Source: Legionella_A sp049239925
Lineage (GTDB): Bacteria; Pseudomonadota; Gammaproteobacteria; Legionellales; Legionellaceae
NCBI GenBank assembly: GCA_049239925.1
Contig: JBMLTO010000115.1
Span: forward strand, 1 to 6,190
Direction of reading: 5' to 3'
DNA length: 6,190 nucleotides
Shown here: positions 4,778 through 6,190 of the stretch, piece by piece
Numbering within the stretch: the stretch's first letter is position 1
How the letters are laid out: each line of letters starts with the position of its first letter
Program-made: the position numbers and the translations under genes
Notes under the pieces: model-generated
The model's input: the letters and a program-made list of their open reading frames with translations, nothing else
Databases searched by the model: none
What the model was told of the DNA's origin: nothing

Positions 4778-4806
4778 TTTATACCTGTTTTTTAAGTAAT
4801 AAATGG
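4775..4806. terminator. Possible terminator between tRNA-Glu and pdxB
   Basis: CCATTTAT (4775-4782) pairs with ATAAATGG (4799-4806) around a 16-nt loop that contains six T. The loop is long and the 5' arm uses the tRNA CCA end, so as a rightward terminator it is weak. It sits where the tRNA and pdxB transcripts converge and is the only inverted repeat I see there. Confidence 0.3.
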
Positions 4807-4842
4807 CTTTGTGTATTTCATTTTATAATGATATTTTCACAC

Positions 4843-5844
4843 TTATTTTGTTGTTAACGTGATCTCATGTCGAAACGTATGGGCTTTCCGAAGTGCCATA
4901 AATGTCTCATCTACCGTGCTTGATAATTTAAGCAGGTTACTTTCTATCAATGGATTGTACCATTGCATTGTCTCTTTTAGCCAGTTTTCAGGATGGATAC
5001 GAATACGTTCATTATGGCATTCTTTTTGTTTAAAAGGGATCCCCATAAGATGATGTAGTTTTTCACTTAATACCTTCATGATAGCCTTTTTTGCTTCAAT
5101 GCTATGGCCTGCAATATGTGGCGTCACAAGCCATGATTTTTTAATAATGTCAGCATTAATATACGGCTCATTCGCAAAGACATCTGTGACATAGTGTATC
5201 GTATCAAAGCCTAATATTGCGCTTTCATCAACCAATTCCCCTCGTCCAGCATTCACAATGCAAGTATTGGGTTGAAGTTTGGAAAGTATGGCTTGATTGA
5301 TTAGATGATAACTTGGGAATGGCGCCTGATGATGAAGATTTGCATGTAGTAAAAGCATGTTTGCGCTCGTTATTTTTTGAAGAAAGTGCTCGGAAAATGC
5401 AGGCATATAGGGATCGTACCCATCCACATCAAAATCTAATTGTCTAAGACGTTGATAGACCGCTTGACCAACGTACCCCATCCCTAGAATACAGATTTTT
5501 TTAGGTTTGAATAATTGATTCGTTATCAGGGTTGCAAGGATTGCTTGAATATAATCTGTCACGGCATGTGCATTCGCGCCTTTTGCATCAAAATAGGCGA
5601 TCCCTTTTTCTTGGAGTAGAGCGATAGGTAAATGATCGCTACCACTCGATGCTGTGAAAACATAAAGCAAGGCGGGAAATTTGTTTAAAATGTCAGCCGT
5701 GAGTAGCGCGGTGCTTCGACAAATTAAGGCCGTTACATTAGGTGAATAAGATAGGGTTAAAAGACTATCATAAAAAATAATGTCACCTTCTATGCCTACT
5801 AATTCATTAACATAAGGTAATGATTTATCAACTAAAATAATCAT
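4843..5844 (-). CDS. pdxB: Erythronate-4-phosphate dehydrogenase
   Basis: A 333-residue D-2-hydroxyacid dehydrogenase. PdxB oxidises 4-phospho-D-erythronate to 2-oxo-3-hydroxy-4-phosphobutanoate, the second step of the DXP-dependent pathway to pyridoxal 5'-phosphate. The N-terminus MIILVDKSLPYV matches the family (E. coli MKILVDENMPYA), followed by CRST (42-45). The Rossmann motif is GMGYVG (121-126), with the acidic residue of the nucleotide site at GYDP. The catalytic triad is Arg201 (NAGRGELVD), Glu226 (DVFANEP) and His243 (PHIAGHS). I chose ATG 5844 over an upstream start at 5868 because it gives the family N-terminus and an ATGA overlap with the upstream protease gene. The protein is about 45 residues shorter than E. 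coli PdxB, all of it in the C-terminal dimerisation region, which looks divergent; the catalytic core is complete. Confidence 0.88.
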   Translation of the reverse strand: MIILVDKSLPYVNELVGIEGDIIFYDSLLTLSYSPNVTALICRSTALLTADILNKFPALLYVFTASSGSDHLPIALLQEKGIAYFDAKGANAHAVTDYIQAILATLITNQLFKPKKICILGMGYVGQAVYQRLRQLDFDVDGYDPYMPAFSEHFLQKITSANMLLLHANLHHQAPFPSYHLINQAILSKLQPNTCIVNAGRGELVDESAILGFDTIHYVTDVFANEPYINADIIKKSWLVTPHIAGHSIEAKKAIMKVLSEKLHHLMGIPFKQKECHNERIRIHPENWLKETMQWYNPLIESNLLKLSSTVDETFMALRKAHTFRHEITLTTK

Positions 5845-6190
5845 AATTGAAATAGGATGCGCAGGCAATGTAATGAAAATTGAATAAGTGGTGAAATAAG
5901 TGCGCCTAATAAGCCACTGTAGGCTAATAAAATAAGTATAATAAAACCGTACGGTTCAATTTGTTGCATCCATTGCGATTGTTTATAAGGAAGTAATTCG
6001 TATAAAAGTTTACCACCGTCAAGGGGCGGTATCGGGAGTAAATTAAAAAAACCAAGCAATAAATTAATAACAATCCCCGTTCTTGCTGTCAACATTAAAA
6101 ACAAAGTAATGGTTTTGGTTTCTAAATGAAAATAAAGGGTTGCTTTTAAAATAATTGGTGGCGCAACATTTGCTTCATAAGCTTCTATCC
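5841..6190 (-). CDS. Site-2-type membrane metalloprotease, partial
   Basis: The 3' part (about 115 codons) of a peptidase M50/site-2 protease family protein of the short COG1994 type. The frame is open to the right edge, so the start and the HExxH zinc motif lie outside the window. Visible are a membrane segment (TARTGIVINLLLGFFNLLPI), the diagnostic NLLPIPPLDGG whose aspartate is the third zinc ligand, and a last hydrophobic segment after EPYGFIILILLAYSGLLGAL. Such proteins cleave substrates within the membrane; substrates of this short type are mostly unknown. An internal TTG at 6104 is not the start, since the sequence upstream (APPIILKATLYFHLE) remains in frame. Its TGA overlaps the pdxB ATG (ATGA), implying one transcript and coupled translation. 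Confidence 0.85.
   Translation of the reverse strand, partial: IEAYEANVAPPIILKATLYFHLETKTITLFLMLTARTGIVINLLLGFFNLLPIPPLDGGKLLYELLPYKQSQWMQQIEPYGFIILILLAYSGLLGALISPLIQFSLHCLRILFQL

Noticed and set aside
4859..5053. Plus-strand open frame within pdxB
   Set aside because: It is antisense to pdxB and has no recognisable features.

Overview
The window is AT-rich bacterial DNA that fits a gammaproteobacterium. The evidence is a xseB-ispA pair overlapping by 8 nt, a proteobacterial-type PdxB, and two tRNA genes almost identical to the E. coli tRNA-Ala(GGC) and tRNA-Glu(TTC). An ankyrin-repeat protein, IS remnants and decayed genes point to a host-associated lineage such as the Legionellales. That placement is inference; no single marker in the window proves it.

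Layout. Positions 1-88 hold the 3' part of an IS481-type transposase on the minus strand, cut off at about 83-88. A short ORF follows, then a GNAT acetyltransferase (236-772) and an ankyrin-repeat protein (803-1696) closed by a clear intrinsic terminator. Positions 1697-2222 hold only a doubtful small ORF and, at the right end, a strong sigma70-type promoter. This promoter drives xseB (exonuclease VII small subunit) and ispA (farnesyl diphosphate synthase, start at 2434). The dxs gene that often follows ispA is absent.

From 3322 to about 4520 is a nest of mobile DNA, the most interesting part of the window. The outer layer (about 3344-4518) is bounded by imperfect inverted repeats of about 53-56 bp. 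Just inside its left end it carries the decayed C-terminal part of a GIY-YIG nuclease gene on the minus strand. Inside it sits a 754-bp inner unit (3627-4380). The inner unit has perfect 11-bp terminal inverted repeats, which are the outer parts of two inverted copies of a GC-rich hairpin repeat. An intact GIY-YIG nuclease gene (4003-4374) lies between them, and its last 20 codons are written in the right-hand repeat. The direct repeat ATGTGCC occurs on both sides of the inner unit, as a target-site duplication would. This suggests a GIY-YIG nuclease mobilised with, or mobilising, palindromic repeats, loosely comparable to REP/RAYT systems.

To the right are a promoter and adjacent tRNA-Ala and tRNA-Glu genes. 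Convergent with them, on the minus strand, is a pair of genes: a partial site-2-type membrane metalloprotease running off the window edge, and pdxB (pyridoxal phosphate synthesis). These two overlap by ATGA and are probably translationally coupled.
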